Positions 46,250-56,731 are shown, counted from the first letter of the stretch. The stretch: 64,000 nt of DNA from Erwinia persicina (GCF_014838825.1 NZ_JACYMO010000007.1:78923-142922); one strand, 5' to 3'. Numbers and translations are program-made. Notes: a model not told the origin generated them from the letters alone.

Positions 46250-47422
46250 ATGCGCCCCCCTCTCACCCTGCGTCATCTGACATTTCCTGCCGTCGTGGCC
46301 GGATTTGTCGCCGTGCTGGTCGGCTATACCAGCTCTGCGGCGATCATTTTCCAGGCCGCCGGGGCGGCCGGTGCCACCGTCGCACAGACGGGCGGCTGGC
46401 TGACGATGTTGGGACTGGGGATGGGCATCACCTCTCTGGGGCTGTCCCTGTGGTATCGCACACCCGTACTGACCGCGTGGTCGACGCCGGGGGCGGCACT
46501 GCTGGTCACCAGCCTGCCGGGTACGTCACTCAATGAAGCCATCGGGGTGTTTATCTTCGCCTCGGCGCTGATCCTGATTTGTGGGGTGACGGGGTTGTTT
46601 GCCCGCCTGATGAATTACATACCACAGGCGATCTCTGCGGCGATGCTGGCCGGTATTCTGCTGCGTTTCGGCATCGATGCCTTCGCCGCCCTGCAGGTAA
46701 ACTTCGCCCTGAGCGGCACCATGTGCCTGGTGTATCTGCTGTCCCGCCGCCTGCTGCCGCGCTACGCCATCGTGCTGACCCTGCTGGCCGGCCTGACGGT
46801 CGCTCTCGTGCAGGGCAATGTCCACGTCTCCCACGCACAAAGCCTGGTGATGCCGGAATTTATCCCTCCGCACTTTACCCTCTCCTCCCTGCTGGGCGTC
46901 GGTATTCCGTTTTTTGTCGTCACCATGGCGTCGCAGAATGCTCCCGGGATCGCCACGCTGAAAGCCCATGGTTATGCGTTGCCGGTATCGCCGCTGATTG
47001 CCTGGACCGGGCTGACGGCTCTGCTGCTCGCCCCTTTCGGGGGGTTCACTGTATGTATTGCCGCCATTACTGCGGCTATCTGTATGGGGCCGGAGGTCCA
47101 CAGCGATCCACAGCGGCGGTACTGGGCAGCCGCAGCGGCCGGGGTGTTTTATCTGCTGGCAGGAGTGTTTGGCGGGGCGATCAGTGGGCTGTTTACCGCG
47201 CTGCCGCAGGCGCTGATCCATACCATTGCCGGTCTGGCACTGCTGGGGACCATTGCCGGGAGCTTGCAGCGGGCGTTAAGCGATGAGCAACAGCGGGATG
47301 CGGCGGTGATCGCTTTTCTGATCACCGCCTCTGGCGTCACCCTGCTTGGCATAGGGGCCGCCTTCTGGGGATTAATCGGTGGGGTTATCGCCCACCTGAT
47401 CTTCTCGCTGGCCAAACGCTGA
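46250..47422 (+). CDS. ydcO: BenE/YdcO-family transporter
   Basis: 390 residues, about 12 membrane segments. BenE-type benzoate:H+ symporter relatives: [74 protein letters not shown] and the [22 protein letters not shown] segment are conserved. E. coli YdcO's substrate is not established; benzoate is the family's reference substrate. Its last 51 bases overlap the 3' end of cobB on the other strand. Confidence 0.9.
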   Translation: MRPPLTLRHLTFPAVVAGFVAVLVGYTSSAAIIFQAAGAAGATVAQTGGWLTMLGLGMGITSLGLSLWYRTPVLTAWSTPGAALLVTSLPGTSLNEAIGVFIFASALILICGVTGLFARLMNYIPQAISAAMLAGILLRFGIDAFAALQVNFALSGTMCLVYLLSRRLLPRYAIVLTLLAGLTVALVQGNVHVSHAQSLVMPEFIPPHFTLSSLLGVGIPFFVVTMASQNAPGIATLKAHGYALPVSPLIAWTGLTALLLAPFGGFTVCIAAITAAICMGPEVHSDPQRRYWAAAAAGVFYLLAGVFGGAISGLFTALPQALIHTIAGLALLGTIAGSLQRALSDEQQRDAAVIAFLITASGVTLLGIGAAFWGLIGGVIAHLIFSLAKR

Positions 47423-48286
47423 CGGGGCATCATCGCCGGTCAGCGCCGGACGGGCAATATTCGCCAGCAGATCCTGCACCCAATCAGGTACTACTTCACT
47501 GGCCAGTCCGTACTGTTTTTCTTCAAACTCACTGCCGACCTGGCTTGGCTCCAGGTTCAGTTCCACGGTGTGAGCGCCTTGGATGCGGGCCTCATGGACA
47601 AAGCCCGCCGCCGGGTAGACATGCCCGGAGGTGCCAATTGCCACGAAATAGTCAGCCTGAGCCAGCGCCTGGTAGATCTCATCCATCTGGAGCGGCATTT
47701 CGCCAAACCACACCACGTGCGGGCGCAGCACTGACGGGAACTGACAGCAGTGGCAGCGGTCGTCAGGTTTAACATCCTCGGTCCAGTGCAGGATCTGCCC
47801 GCTGGCGGCACAGCGCACCTTAAGCAATTCACCGTGCATGTGGATCACGTTACGGTTTCCGGCACGCTCATGCAGGTTATCAATATTCTGCGTGACCAGC
47901 AGGAAGTGGTCACCCAGCGCCGACTCCAGCTCGGCCAGCGCCCGGTGCGCCGCGTTCGGCTGAATGTCATCCTGCTGCAGCTGCCGGCGGCGCGCATTGT
48001 AAAACGCCTGCACAAGTTGCGGATCGCGAGCAAATCCTTCCGGCGTCGCCACATCTTCCACTTTGTGCTCTTCCCACAGGCCATCTGCGGCGCGGAAGGT
48101 ACGAATGCCGGACTCAGCAGAGATACCCGCGCCGGTCAGGACGACCACGCGTGGCAGTGGATGGCGGGCAATTTCAATATTACGGTCGCGTTCGAAAATG
48201 CGCTGACGGAAACGCTGATGAACCTGGCGTCGGGTCTTTTTGTAGCGTGCCAGCCTGAGGCGGCGACGGGGAGTGCGCATCATCAA
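47372..48286 (-). CDS. cobB: NAD-dependent protein deacylase CobB (Sir2 class III), long form
   Basis: 304 residues. Sir2 core: [19 protein letters not shown] (49-67), [10 protein letters not shown], catalytic His in [13 protein letters not shown], four zinc Cys (VRC..., DRCHCC), [15 protein letters not shown] and [14 protein letters not shown]. The basic N-terminal extension ([31 protein letters not shown]) corresponds to the long CobB isoform of Salmonella and E. coli. Removes acetyl and succinyl groups, e.g. from acetyl-CoA synthetase. nagK, its usual upstream neighbour, is absent. Confidence 0.95.
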   Translation of the reverse strand: MMMRTPRRRLRLARYKKTRRQVHQRFRQRIFERDRNIEIARHPLPRVVVLTGAGISAESGIRTFRAADGLWEEHKVEDVATPEGFARDPQLVQAFYNARRRQLQQDDIQPNAAHRALAELESALGDHFLLVTQNIDNLHERAGNRNVIHMHGELLKVRCAASGQILHWTEDVKPDDRCHCCQFPSVLRPHVVWFGEMPLQMDEIYQALAQADYFVAIGTSGHVYPAAGFVHEARIQGAHTVELNLEPSQVGSEFEEKQYGLASEVVPDWVQDLLANIARPALTGDDAPSAFGQREDQVGDNPTD

Positions 48287-48310
48287 ATACCTCTAATCCT
48301 TAATATGCAG

Positions 48311-48351
48311 GAGTGCAGCACTGTGCACTCCGCCAGGGAGTGTGTCCCTGA
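48311..48351. repeat. Two tandem hairpins between lolE and cobB
   Basis: GGAGTGCA/TGCACTCC (48311-48332) followed by CAGGGA/TCCCTG (48335-48351). They lie in the 165-base gap that nagK occupies in E. coli. Possible terminator or attenuator; no T run. Confidence 0.5.
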
Positions 48352-48451
48352 TAATAACGGGTGATCGTCCCGGGTGCACTGAGAGTCTGCCGCTAAACCG
48401 GCTGGCGGGTCAAAAAAACGCTTCCCGCCAGACGCCCTCGTGCCTCCCGGC

Positions 48452-49696
48452 TTACTGGCCGCTCAGTACGCGTGCCGGATCGATACGGCTGGCACGTCGT
48501 GCCGGATACCAGCTGGCAAGCAGGCTGAGCAGCAGCGACGTCACCAGCACGATGCCGACATCGCGCCAGTGCAGCTCCGACGGCAGGAAATCAATAAAGT
48601 AGATGTCCCCGGAAAGGAAATGATACCCGGTCAGCGCTTCAATCGCATGAATGATCGGTGTCAGATTGAGAGCGGCCAGCACGCCTACCACCACGCCGCT
48701 GACGCTGCCTACCAGCCCGGCCAGCAAACCATACCAGACAAAGATGGCACGGATCAGGCCGTCTCTTGCCCCCAGGGTGCGCAGCACGGCAATGTCGCTG
48801 CTTTTATCTTTCACTGCCATCACCAGGGTCGACACGATATTGAAACAGGCGACGCCAATCACCAGCACCATCGCCAGATACATGATGGCGCGGATCATCT
48901 GAATATCGCGGTACATATAACCGTAGGTCCCCACCCAGCTGCGGATATACACATACGCATGGGTGACTTCCCCCGCCTGACGCACCAGGCTCACCGCGTT
49001 GAACGGATCGGCCGCTTTAATGGCGATGCCGGTGACACTCTCTCCCATCCCCAGCAGCTGCTGGGCATCGGCCAGCGGCACCAGGGCCAGGCTGTGGTCA
49101 AGCATCCCGCTCAGCTTGAGGATCCCGGCTACCTGTAAGCGCACGCGCTTAGGCTGTAACAGTTTATTCCCGGCGTCGCTGTTGGGGATCATGATCGTCA
49201 GCCAGTCACCCTGCCTGACCTTCAGGCTGGTCGCAACCCCCTGCCCCAGCAGGATCTGCTGCTTACCGGCAGCAAACGTTTGCCAGGCACCACCCTGCAC
49301 GTAGGAGGGCAGCGCACTGAGGCGGCTCTCCTGCTGTGGGTCAACGCCTTTCACCTGAACCGCCTGCAGCTTACTGCCGCTCTCGATCAGTCCGGTGAAA
49401 TTAATGTACGGTGCCGCTGCGGCAATGCCGGGAACCTGCTCAATTTTTGGCAACAGCCCCTGCCAGCCAGTAAAGGGCTGGTTGACCGGCTCAATTTCCC
49501 CGTGCGGTACTACGGCCAGAATGCGGTTATTTAGCTCACGTTCAAAGCCGTTCATCGCGCTGAGGCCGACAATCAGCACTGCCACGCCCAGCGCAATCCC
49601 GACGGTGGAGATCACCGAGATCAGCGACACCATCCCTCCGCGCCGGCGGCCACGGCTGAAGCGAAGTCCAAGCAGAAGAGAGAGAGAACCCGCCAT
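48452..49696 (-). CDS. lolE: Lipoprotein-releasing ABC transporter permease LolE
   Basis: 414 residues (E. coli 414). MacB/FtsX-like permease with N-terminal TM (about 25-50), large periplasmic domain about 50-265, and three C-terminal TM segments. Signature [32 protein letters not shown] at the N-terminus and [18 protein letters not shown] at the end. With LolC and LolD it extracts outer-membrane lipoproteins and passes them to LolA. Its start overlaps the end of lolD by one base. Confidence 0.97.
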   Translation of the reverse strand: MAGSLSLLLGLRFSRGRRRGGMVSLISVISTVGIALGVAVLIVGLSAMNGFERELNNRILAVVPHGEIEPVNQPFTGWQGLLPKIEQVPGIAAAAPYINFTGLIESGSKLQAVQVKGVDPQQESRLSALPSYVQGGAWQTFAAGKQQILLGQGVATSLKVRQGDWLTIMIPNSDAGNKLLQPKRVRLQVAGILKLSGMLDHSLALVPLADAQQLLGMGESVTGIAIKAADPFNAVSLVRQAGEVTHAYVYIRSWVGTYGYMYRDIQMIRAIMYLAMVLVIGVACFNIVSTLVMAVKDKSSDIAVLRTLGARDGLIRAIFVWYGLLAGLVGSVSGVVVGVLAALNLTPIIHAIEALTGYHFLSGDIYFIDFLPSELHWRDVGIVLVTSLLLSLLASWYPARRASRIDPARVLSGQ

Positions 49697-50400
49697 CAGA
49701 AGCTACCCGCCGTCTGCGCCTGGTCACTGAGCTGGCCGTCGCGCATTTCCATCTGACGCGACATCCGCCGGGCCAGGTTGAGGTCGTGGGTCACCACCAG
49801 GAAAGCCGTCCCCTGGCGCTGATTAAGCTCGTTCAGCAGATCAAAAATGGCATCGGCATTGCGGGCATCCAGATTCCCGGTAGGCTCGTCGGCCAGCACC
49901 AGACGCGGATTATTCACCAGCGCGCGGGCAATGGCCACGCGCTGGCGTTCCCCGCCGGACAGCTCTGACGGACGGTGAGCCGCTCGGTGATCCAGCCCGA
50001 CCGCTTTCAGCATGGCAATGGCTTTCTCCTGCGCCTCTGCTTTAGCGGTTTTACCGATCAGCAGCGGCATCGCCACGTTTTCCAGCGCGCTGAAATCGGG
50101 CAGCAGATGATGGAACTGATAGATAAAGCCCAGCTCGCGGTTACGCAGCCCGGCTTTAGCAGCTGAAGACATGGCGTTCAGCGACTGCCCGTCAAAGACC
50201 ACTTCGCCGGAGGTAGGCGTATCCAGCCCGCCCAGCAGATGCATCAGGGTACTTTTACCCGAGCCGGAGCTGCCGACTATCGCCATCATCTCACCCGGCT
50301 TAACGCTGAAGGTCACATTGCGCAGGACATCGGTCTGCACGCTGCCTTCCTGATAGCGTTTACACAGGTTGTCGCACTGCAACAGGATCTTGTTACTCAT
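49696..50400 (-). CDS. lolD: Lipoprotein-releasing ABC transporter ATPase LolD
   Basis: 234 residues. Walker [19 protein letters not shown] (about 42-59), LolD-specific [10 protein letters not shown], signature [15 protein letters not shown], Walker [14 protein letters not shown], and switch His in VVTHDLNLA. Energises LolCE. Overlaps lolC by eight bases. Confidence 0.97.
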   Translation of the reverse strand: MSNKILLQCDNLCKRYQEGSVQTDVLRNVTFSVKPGEMMAIVGSSGSGKSTLMHLLGGLDTPTSGEVVFDGQSLNAMSSAAKAGLRNRELGFIYQFHHLLPDFSALENVAMPLLIGKTAKAEAQEKAIAMLKAVGLDHRAAHRPSELSGGERQRVAIARALVNNPRLVLADEPTGNLDARNADAIFDLLNELNQRQGTAFLVVTHDLNLARRMSRQMEMRDGQLSDQAQTAGSF

Positions 50401-51592
50401 AACGTAAAGCCTCAGCGGGTTGAACGGCGGCCGCGCGCCAGGAAGGGTAAAGCGTTGACAGCAGTGCGACGACGATCGCCGACAGTGTAATCGTCGCCAC
50501 CTGGGTCAGGGAAATAGCAACCGGTAAGGCGGCACCATCGAGGAATGCCCCAATCACCGGCATCAGGTTATTCAGCTGGCTGGCCAGCAGCACGCCCAGC
50601 AGCGCGCCCACCAGTGCGCCAACGACGCCTGCCGTTGCGCCCTGCACCATAAACACCGCCACAATCTGACGACGCGTCAACCCCTGGGTTTGCAGGATCG
50701 CCACTTCTCCCTGCTTCTCCATGATCAGCAGGCCCAGTGAGGTCACAATATTAAACGCGGCCACGGCCACGATCAGGCTTAACAGCAGCCCCATCATATT
50801 TTTTTCCATTTTAACAGCCTGGAACAACTCGCCTTTGCGTTCGCGCCAGTCTTTCCATACCGTGCCTGGCGGCAGGGTCTGCTGGCTGACGCTGTCGACC
50901 TGAAGGGGTTTATCCAGCCACAGACGCCAGCCAGTAATGTTGCCCGCCGGGTAGCGCATCAGGCGTGACGCATCCTGCTGATTGACCAGAATCTGATAGC
51001 CATCCACATCGCTGTTTGAGGCAAATGTGCCGATCACGGTAAAAAGACGCTGGCTGGGAATACGCCCCATCGGCGTGAACTGGCTGGCGGAAGGCACCAT
51101 CAGACGCACCTGATCGCCGCGTTTGATGCCCAGCTGACCGGCCAGCTGTTCCCCAACGATGACATTATACTGCCCCGACTGCAGCTGCTGCTGACGCACG
51201 CTGACCAGGAAAGGGGTTAACGGATCGGCTTCATCAGGGTTAATCCCGAGCATGACGCCCACCCCCACGCTGCGTGCGCTCTGCATCACCACCTCACCGG
51301 TGGTCAGCGGCGTGATACGGCTGATACCTGAGAGATGCAGACTGCTGGCAGGCAGTTTCTGCGGGTTAATCGATCCGGTCTCGCTGGTGATTAATGCCTG
51401 GGGCATCAGACCCAGCGTATTTTTTTCCAGCTCGTGCTCAAGGCCGTTCATTACTGACAGCACGGTCACCAGCGCCATGACGCCCAGCGTAATACCGACA
51501 GCGGAAAGCCAGGAAACAAACCGGCCAAAGCGGTCTGAACCACGCCCGCGCATATAGCGCAGGCCTATAAATAAGGCGACAGGCTGATACAT
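50393..51592 (-). CDS. lolC: Lipoprotein-releasing ABC transporter permease LolC
   Basis: 399 residues from ATG 51592, equal to E. coli LolC ([16 protein letters not shown]...). TM1 about 24-48, periplasmic domain with the LolA-binding hook region ([21 protein letters not shown]), three C-terminal TMs, and terminal [18 protein letters not shown]. LolC is the subunit that binds LolA. First gene of the lolCDE operon. Confidence 0.96.
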   Translation of the reverse strand: MYQPVALFIGLRYMRGRGSDRFGRFVSWLSAVGITLGVMALVTVLSVMNGLEHELEKNTLGLMPQALITSETGSINPQKLPASSLHLSGISRITPLTTGEVVMQSARSVGVGVMLGINPDEADPLTPFLVSVRQQQLQSGQYNVIVGEQLAGQLGIKRGDQVRLMVPSASQFTPMGRIPSQRLFTVIGTFASNSDVDGYQILVNQQDASRLMRYPAGNITGWRLWLDKPLQVDSVSQQTLPPGTVWKDWRERKGELFQAVKMEKNMMGLLLSLIVAVAAFNIVTSLGLLIMEKQGEVAILQTQGLTRRQIVAVFMVQGATAGVVGALVGALLGVLLASQLNNLMPVIGAFLDGAALPVAISLTQVATITLSAIVVALLSTLYPSWRAAAVQPAEALRYE

Positions 51593-52218
51593 GACATCCG
51601 TCTTTCTAAGGGCAGTAAACAATTGGGAGGGATAATAAAGGTTAGCACCGCGTTATGGAACCACTAAGCCACTGAGTCTGCACATTGTTTTGTCAATGAC
51701 TGAAACACTTCACGCGTTTTTTTGTCTGGCCCCCGGCTTTACCCCCTGTGTACCAGTCCGTTTCCGGCCCGCACATTAGCCCGGCTACAGGCCAGAGTAC
51801 ACCTGCGCTGCGTTACGCCAGCAGGACATCAGGGCCGCAAAAAAACCTTTTTATGATTATCGTCAATACGTTAGCATCACCAGGAATTTTCCCAAACCTG
51901 TCCAGTGTGCGATTTTTTATTCGATAACTGCTCATTTTTACGCTATACGTGGCAGCGCATAACGGTACTGCGGGTAAAAAAGATTAGTTTTTCTTAACTT
52001 ACTCAGCTATGCCAGCGAACGCCAGATCGTATTCATGTATAAGGTCTTATCCCGTAACTAGGAATAATCCGAATAAATTGATTTCATCAGGGTTGTCACG
52101 TATGTTGTGTGCGTCATTTTGCACCAGTCCCCTGAAGTCGATCTGTTATCAACCTACAACCAGCCAGTCAATCTGACCGTCTCGTGAGTGACCCGTTTTC
52201 ATCGTCCTGAGCTTAAAG
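51593..52218. other. Intergenic region, 626 bp, divergent promoters
   Basis: Lies between the lolCDE operon (minus) and the diguanylate cyclase (plus) and must hold promoters for both. I see no gene. AT-rich tracts at 51840-52010 fit promoter DNA; GTGTACC...GGTACAC-like words and other weak repeats near 51740-51810 are not convincing. Confidence 0.4.
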
Positions 52219-53613
52219 ATGCCAAACTATAAATATAACGTTAACCGGGTCATCATCTTATTCGCCCTTGCCATGCTGCTGTCCACCATCGGGCTGGAAT
52301 CGCGCAATTTAGCCTCGCTGTCTCTGTTCTGGCCAAGTAATGCCATTCTTCTTGGCCTGCTGATCCGCTTTCCTTCGCTGGACAAGCCCAGTACGCTGGT
52401 GGTGCTCTTCCTGGGCATGTGGAGCGCCGATGTCCTTTACGGCACCCCGGCGATCGTTGCCACAGGCCTCGATGCCGCCAATATTCTGTTTATTGCTACG
52501 GCGCGCTGGGCGCTGCTGAATGACCACTTCACCCGTGGACACCCGCGCCGCCTGCAGGCTCTGCTGCATGTTTTTCCGGCCTCACTGCTGGGAGCGGCAG
52601 TGTGCGCGCTGGCCGGTGCGCTGGTCAGCGAACACTACTTCGAGGACAAGCTTTTTAACGCCTGGTTCTCCTGGTTCTCCGAACAGATGTCCACCTCTAT
52701 CCTGCTGTTGCCGCTGGTGATCAGCCTGCCCCGCCGCGATGAGCTGACTCAGCTACTGTCTGCCCTGCGCGACAGCACGGTGCTGCCGGTGATAGCGCTG
52801 GTGCTCACTACCGTGACCGGTATCTGGGTAGGCGGCGGCGGTAGCCTGCTGTTCCCCTTGCCCGCCCTGCTGTGGTGCGCCATCAGCTATCCGCTGTTTA
52901 TCACCTGCTTCCTGACGCTGGTGACCGGCATTAGCGAGATTATTCTCGTGGCGGGCAACGTGCTGAACATTCAGGGCAAGGACGATCTGTTCCGCATCGA
53001 CAGCCTGTCATCAGCCCGCCTTGGGGTGGCTGCGATGCTCATCAGCCCGCTGATTGTGGCACTGAGTACGGCGTCTAACCGAAAACTGGTAGCGCGCATT
53101 ACCAAGCGTGCAGACTATGATTTTCTCACAGGCGCGCTGACCCGCAGCGGCCTGTCCTCCAGGCTGGAGACGCTGGTCACTCCGCGCCACCGGCCTAAGG
53201 GCTTTTTCGGTGCCGTTTTCGTTATTGATATCGATCGGTTCAAAAACATCAACGACACCTACGGCCACGCCAGCGGCGACTATGTTCTGGAAAAAACGGT
53301 GGAGTGCATTCGTCAGTGCCTGCAGCCGTCGGCGATGGTGTGCCGGATGGGGGGAGAGGAGTTTCTGGTATTAATAGAGGGAATTTCTCAGCCGCGCGCC
53401 TTTTTGTTAGCGAACCGCCTGCGCCACAGTATCGAAGAAAATGTGATTATGCTCAACGGTAACAACCTCAGCGTAACGGTCAGCATCGGCATCAGTGCGC
53501 TGAATATTAATAACGTCAATAGTCTGGATGAGTCGATTACTCGCGCCGATGAACAGCTGTACATCGCCAAGAGCAGCGGGCGCAATCAGGTTCGGCCGGA
53601 GTTTGTTTTGTAG
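52219..53613 (+). CDS. MASE1-GGDEF diguanylate cyclase
   Basis: 464 residues. N-terminal MASE1-type sensor with about eight membrane segments (residues 5-285; SLSLFWPSNAILLGLLIRFP is typical). C-terminal GGDEF domain about 300-460: DFLTGALTRSGL, DIDRFKNINDTYGHASGDYVLE (substrate-binding Asp/Asn), active-site loop MGGEEFLVLIEG (GGEEF variant, active in known enzymes). No RxxD inhibitory site obvious before it. Predicted to make c-di-GMP at the inner membrane. Single gene. Confidence 0.92.
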   Translation: MPNYKYNVNRVIILFALAMLLSTIGLESRNLASLSLFWPSNAILLGLLIRFPSLDKPSTLVVLFLGMWSADVLYGTPAIVATGLDAANILFIATARWALLNDHFTRGHPRRLQALLHVFPASLLGAAVCALAGALVSEHYFEDKLFNAWFSWFSEQMSTSILLLPLVISLPRRDELTQLLSALRDSTVLPVIALVLTTVTGIWVGGGGSLLFPLPALLWCAISYPLFITCFLTLVTGISEIILVAGNVLNIQGKDDLFRIDSLSSARLGVAAMLISPLIVALSTASNRKLVARITKRADYDFLTGALTRSGLSSRLETLVTPRHRPKGFFGAVFVIDIDRFKNINDTYGHASGDYVLEKTVECIRQCLQPSAMVCRMGGEEFLVLIEGISQPRAFLLANRLRHSIEENVIMLNGNNLSVTVSIGISALNINNVNSLDESITRADEQLYIAKSSGRNQVRPEFVL

Positions 53614-53674
53614 CGAAGGGAAGGCAGTGACCCGTTTCAGGCCGGGGCCGGCCGGAGAGGCCGACCCTGAAGCA

Positions 53675-53938
53675 TCAGGCTTCGTTTTCGATGCGGTTCG
53701 CTTCGATTTCAAAATCCTGGATGGCGGTATCAAGCGCATCCAGCAGGCCACCTTGCTGAGTCAGTAACTGATTAATTTTCTCTGCAAAGCCCGCGTCTTT
53801 GTACTCCCCCTGATCGAACGCCAGCCACTGTGCGGACAGCGTTTCAGTGTTATTCTGAGCGTAATGGCGCATTTCTTTTAGCTGCGAAGTCACGTCACGT
53901 AAGTGTTCAGTCTGCGATTTGCTTTCGTTATCACTCAT
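53675..53938 (-). CDS. Hypothetical helical protein, 87 aa
   Basis: ATG 53938 with AAGGAA seven bases before. Acidic, almost entirely helical, with Glu/Gln-rich coiled-coil pattern (EHLRDVTSQLKEMRHYAQNNTETLSAQWLAFDQGEYKDAGFAEKINQLLTQQGGLLDALDTAIQDFEIEANRIENEA). No signal peptide, no Cys. Family not recognised. Lies beyond the terminator of the tailspike-like gene, so has its own promoter. Confidence 0.65.
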   Translation of the reverse strand: MSDNESKSQTEHLRDVTSQLKEMRHYAQNNTETLSAQWLAFDQGEYKDAGFAEKINQLLTQQGGLLDALDTAIQDFEIEANRIENEA

Positions 53939-54033
53939 GGATATTTCCTTTCATCGTTAAAAGAAGCCTACCCCTTTTGTGACCGGGCGTGACGTCGAAA
54001 GTTCACAATCCTTTTGTTTTCCGGCGAAAACGA

Positions 54034-54062
54034 CAAAAAAAGGCCGGGTTTCCCCGGCCTTA
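54034..54062 (-). terminator. Strong rho-independent terminator of the lysis/tailspike unit
   Basis: On the minus strand AAGGCCGGG-GAAA-CCCGGCCTT-type stem followed by seven T. Ten bases after the tailspike-like stop. Closes the minus-strand unit that begins with the endolysin. Confidence 0.9.
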
Positions 54063-54071
54063 AGTCATTGA

Positions 54072-55820
54072 TTAATAGTAAGCAATTTTTCTGTCCGTCC
54101 CGTTAACGTTAACAGTGATATAGCCGGCAGCGGTCGTCGTCGTGGGGGGAATCGCATCGGTGGTCGCCACCGTCAGCACCCCTTTCTCATTCGCCCCCAC
54201 CCCTGCCAGACCGTTGTGCAGGCTCATCCTTGCCGCAGGCGATACCGTCCCGATCGTCGTGAGATCGGTGACCTCACCCAGGTCCGGAGTGAACAGGGAA
54301 CACTCCCCGGACTCAAAGCGCGTGGGGCCGGTAGACTTCAGGTTAAACATCGTGTCGCCGCTGGCGGCCTTCAGTTTCACCCAGATCTCAGAGGTCGTGG
54401 TACCAATGCGGTTGAACTTGATATCCAGCACCGCCGGGGAGCCGTGATGGCGGATATCACCATAAATGGCCGTCGCGCAGCGCGAGATCCCCAGATAGCT
54501 GGTTCCTGACGAGACCGCGCTGACCGGGTTACCCGCCGTGCCGGTGACCGCATCGTTAGACACCTTACTCACCATTTCAATGATCCACTGCTGGTTGTCG
54601 CGTGGCATAAACACCTTGCCCAGCTTGTACCATTTGTCACTGGTAGTGGTGTTATTAATTTTATACCCACTGTACCAGCCGGCACGCAGGGTGCCGGACA
54701 TCTGGGTGCCGAAGCTTTCATCCCGACGCCAGCCGGTTTCATAGCCGGAAAGCCAGCGGCCCGGGGCCGTATTAAGGCTGACCGTTGCGCCTGCCTGCAG
54801 ATTAAGCTGGCGGATTTGCACCCGGGCGTTATCCATATTCAGCGGATTAGCGCAGTTTTCCAGACTTAAGGCCTCCACCAGCCACTGGCCGTTACTGAGG
54901 TCGCCGGGGTTGCGGGTATGCTCAATCCACACGTTACTGATCAACCCCTGAGTGACACGCGGCATCATCAGCGTGGCATCACCGTAACCGCTCTGGAAAT
55001 TGGCATTCGATAACTCAATGGCCGTGGAGTGATCCCAGACGCCCTTAACCGTATCGGACCAGCCGATATCAAATACCCGTGCATAGGTATTAATGGCATA
55101 GATTTGATCGAACTTGCTGTCCAGCGTATCCAGCAGTTTGATCGCCGTCCCTCCGTTGTTCTGCACGCGGAAGCAGGTGATCAACACGGTCTGGCCCGCG
55201 ACCATGATGTTTTCAAAAAAAGGCTGCTGGTTAGTGCACATCTCGGCGGTGATCGCCCCTTTATTCGCCGTGATATCCGCCGATGCCTGGCCGTTCCAGC
55301 TGATGCCCTTGATGGTCGTGCGCCGGGCGTTGACCCTGAACACCGGTGTGGACGATTTATTCGATACAATCGTCGTTCGCGGCATCCCCCCCTGTGGATT
55401 ATCATCCCCGTAGAGGTAGAAGCAGGGTATCTCGCTGGCGGACAGATCAATCGGGTTGATCAGGAACTTGCCGCCGGGGAAGCGAACGCCCAGATTCCGG
55501 CTGCTGGTATTCACCGTTTGTGCCCAGTTCAGCATCAGTTTAAAGGCTCCGCTGTCGTCGGTTATGCCGTCGCCCTTACCACCGAAGTGATAGATATTCA
55601 GCTCGTCCAGGCTGTTGACCACGCGTTTCCAGAAGAAACCCGCGCCAACCGCATACGTGCCGCCGTCATCGACCGGCAGTGCCGTGGTGATAAACCCCAC
55701 GAACATGCCACCGCCGCGAAATGTGGAGTCTTTATCGTAATAACGCTTCAGCAGGGCAAAATCTCCCGCTTTAACCGGCGCGGTGGTTCGTAATTCAGCA
55801 AAAGAGTTAACTTCAATCAT
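54072..55820 (-). CDS. Tailspike-like beta-helix protein (predicted polysaccharide-active)
   Basis: 582 residues. N-terminal SFAELRTTAPVKAGDFALLKRYYDKDSTFRGGGMFVGF segment and FGGKGDGITDDSGAFKLMLNWA, the start motif of tailspike/pectate-lyase-type right-handed beta-helices, then repetitive short strands (FRVNARRTTIKGISWNG, FENIMVAGQT, CFRVQNNGGTAI, FDQIYAIN) over about 90-350 and a beta-rich C-terminal part. No signal peptide. Similar organisation is known for phage tailspikes and for tailspike-like exopolysaccharide depolymerases of Erwinia and Pantoea (AmsF, WceF). Lacks a phage head-binding neighbour. Catalytic residues not identifiable. Follows the spanins by 125 bases. Confidence 0.7.
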   Translation of the reverse strand: MIEVNSFAELRTTAPVKAGDFALLKRYYDKDSTFRGGGMFVGFITTALPVDDGGTYAVGAGFFWKRVVNSLDELNIYHFGGKGDGITDDSGAFKLMLNWAQTVNTSSRNLGVRFPGGKFLINPIDLSASEIPCFYLYGDDNPQGGMPRTTIVSNKSSTPVFRVNARRTTIKGISWNGQASADITANKGAITAEMCTNQQPFFENIMVAGQTVLITCFRVQNNGGTAIKLLDTLDSKFDQIYAINTYARVFDIGWSDTVKGVWDHSTAIELSNANFQSGYGDATLMMPRVTQGLISNVWIEHTRNPGDLSNGQWLVEALSLENCANPLNMDNARVQIRQLNLQAGATVSLNTAPGRWLSGYETGWRRDESFGTQMSGTLRAGWYSGYKINNTTTSDKWYKLGKVFMPRDNQQWIIEMVSKVSNDAVTGTAGNPVSAVSSGTSYLGISRCATAIYGDIRHHGSPAVLDIKFNRIGTTTSEIWVKLKAASGDTMFNLKSTGPTRFESGECSLFTPDLGEVTDLTTIGTVSPAARMSLHNGLAGVGANEKGVLTVATTDAIPPTTTTAAGYITVNVNGTDRKIAYY

Positions 55821-55945
55821 AATAACCTCCGGGCAGCACGCAAACGCCAGCCGCCTTATTCAGGATAAATAAAAGGGATTGAGGGAAATTGATAGAGCAC
55901 GACGAACGGCCTGACACCTCCTTAATATTATTTATTCAGTACGGT

Positions 55946-56179
55946 TTATTTATTTTCACCTCCGCACAGCGATAACCACAGATCGTTATGAGCATTAATC
56001 TGTCTGACGGTGCGGATATCCATTAACTGTGCATCCTGTCCGTGTGTGTAAAGAGGGGAAAACAGAGTACAGGACGAATCTGTAATTAATTCACCGGCCC
56101 CGGTCGGCGTTGAATCGTGACTGCTGCAACTTACGACGAGCGTCAGCATCATTAAGGACAGCGTTAGCCGTTTGCACAT
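55946..56179 (-). CDS. Rz1-like o-spanin lipoprotein
   Basis: 77 residues from ATG 56179 inside the Rz frame; the longer frame is antisense-like. Lipobox TLVVSC (Cys about 18), mature CSSHDSTPTGAGELITDSSCTLFSPLYTHGQDAQLMDIRTVRQINAHNDLWLSLCG, matching the Rz1-type pattern of C...F.P.......T.RQI..HN......C. The outer-membrane half of the spanin pair that fuses inner and outer membranes in the last step of phage lysis. Overlaps Rz by 89 bases in another frame, the classic nested Rz/Rz1 layout. Confidence 0.8.
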   Translation of the reverse strand: MCKRLTLSLMMLTLVVSCSSHDSTPTGAGELITDSSCTLFSPLYTHGQDAQLMDIRTVRQINAHNDLWLSLCGGENK

Positions 56180-56387
56180 TTTTTGCCTCCTCACTGTTTT
56201 CCACCTGTTTTTTGGCGACGGCGGCGGTCTGCGCCGCACTTTTCTCTGCCGCCGCGACAAGTGGGTGTTGACGGGCTTTACCCACCTGTTTACCGCCAAA
56301 CCAGGCCGCGCCCAACGCTGCCAGCAGCGCCCCCACCGTCAGCAGGCCCTGCCCGCCAGCGCTCAGTAAAGAAAAAAGTGTGCTCAT
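56091..56387 (-). CDS. Rz-like i-spanin
   Basis: 98 residues. N-terminal membrane anchor (LLSAGGQGLLTVGALLAALGAAWFGGKQVG) then an Ala/Gln/Lys/Glu-rich helical coiled-coil (AAAEKSAAQTAAVAKKQVENSEEAKNVQTANAVLNDADARRKLQQSRF), the architecture of Rz i-spanins. Start overlaps the holin stop by four bases (ATGA). Shorter than lambda Rz (153). Works with the nested Rz1 lipoprotein. Confidence 0.78.
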   Translation of the reverse strand: MSTLFSLLSAGGQGLLTVGALLAALGAAWFGGKQVGKARQHPLVAAAEKSAAQTAAVAKKQVENSEEAKNVQTANAVLNDADARRKLQQSRFNADRGR

Positions 56388-56731
56388 ACCTTGCCTCCGT
56401 TCAACGCATCGCGCTGAGTGTTAAGATTTTTTTGGCGAATAAACTGTGCCATGACCGCCATCGCGACCATAAAGGCACCGATCATTCCGAGAAAATTGTG
56501 AGGAAGACAGGCTTTGACGTCCTCCGGCAGCGCCACCCAGGCATTCAGTGCTGCATCAGGAAACGACTGCACCCAGGCGGTCAGCACCGATCCCCCTGAC
56601 GCCAGCCAGACCGACCAGGTTTTCACCAGCAGGCGGGCATGGTTCACCAGCGCCACCCGTCCGGACTGCGCTAACAGGCCGATCGCCAGCGATGCCGCAG
56701 CCACCAGCACAACAAACAGGGTAAATTTCAC
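56384..56731 (-). CDS. Putative phage holin
   Basis: 115 residues. Two or three hydrophobic segments (KFTLFVVLVAAASLAIGLLAQ, SVWLASGGSVLTAWVQSF, FLGMIGAFMVAMAVMAQFI) and a short charged C-terminus (RQKNLNTQRDALNGGK). Similar to small phage holins with a WSVWLA...LPEDVKACLP centre. Four-base ATGA overlaps with both the endolysin upstream and Rz downstream show a coupled lysis operon. Expected to form inner-membrane holes for the endolysin. Confidence 0.75.
   Translation of the reverse strand: MKFTLFVVLVAAASLAIGLLAQSGRVALVNHARLLVKTWSVWLASGGSVLTAWVQSFPDAALNAWVALPEDVKACLPHNFLGMIGAFMVAMAVMAQFIRQKNLNTQRDALNGGKV

Noticed and set aside
46526..47286. Two long open frames (230-235 codons) within ydcO, one on each strand
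   Set aside because: Both are shadows of the high-GC transporter gene; compositions are Gln/Arg- or Cys/Arg-rich and no RBS precedes them.
55029..55793. Plus-strand frame of 254 codons opposite the tailspike-like gene
   Set aside because: Shadow frame; the minus-strand protein has coherent beta-helix repeats, a start motif and a terminator.
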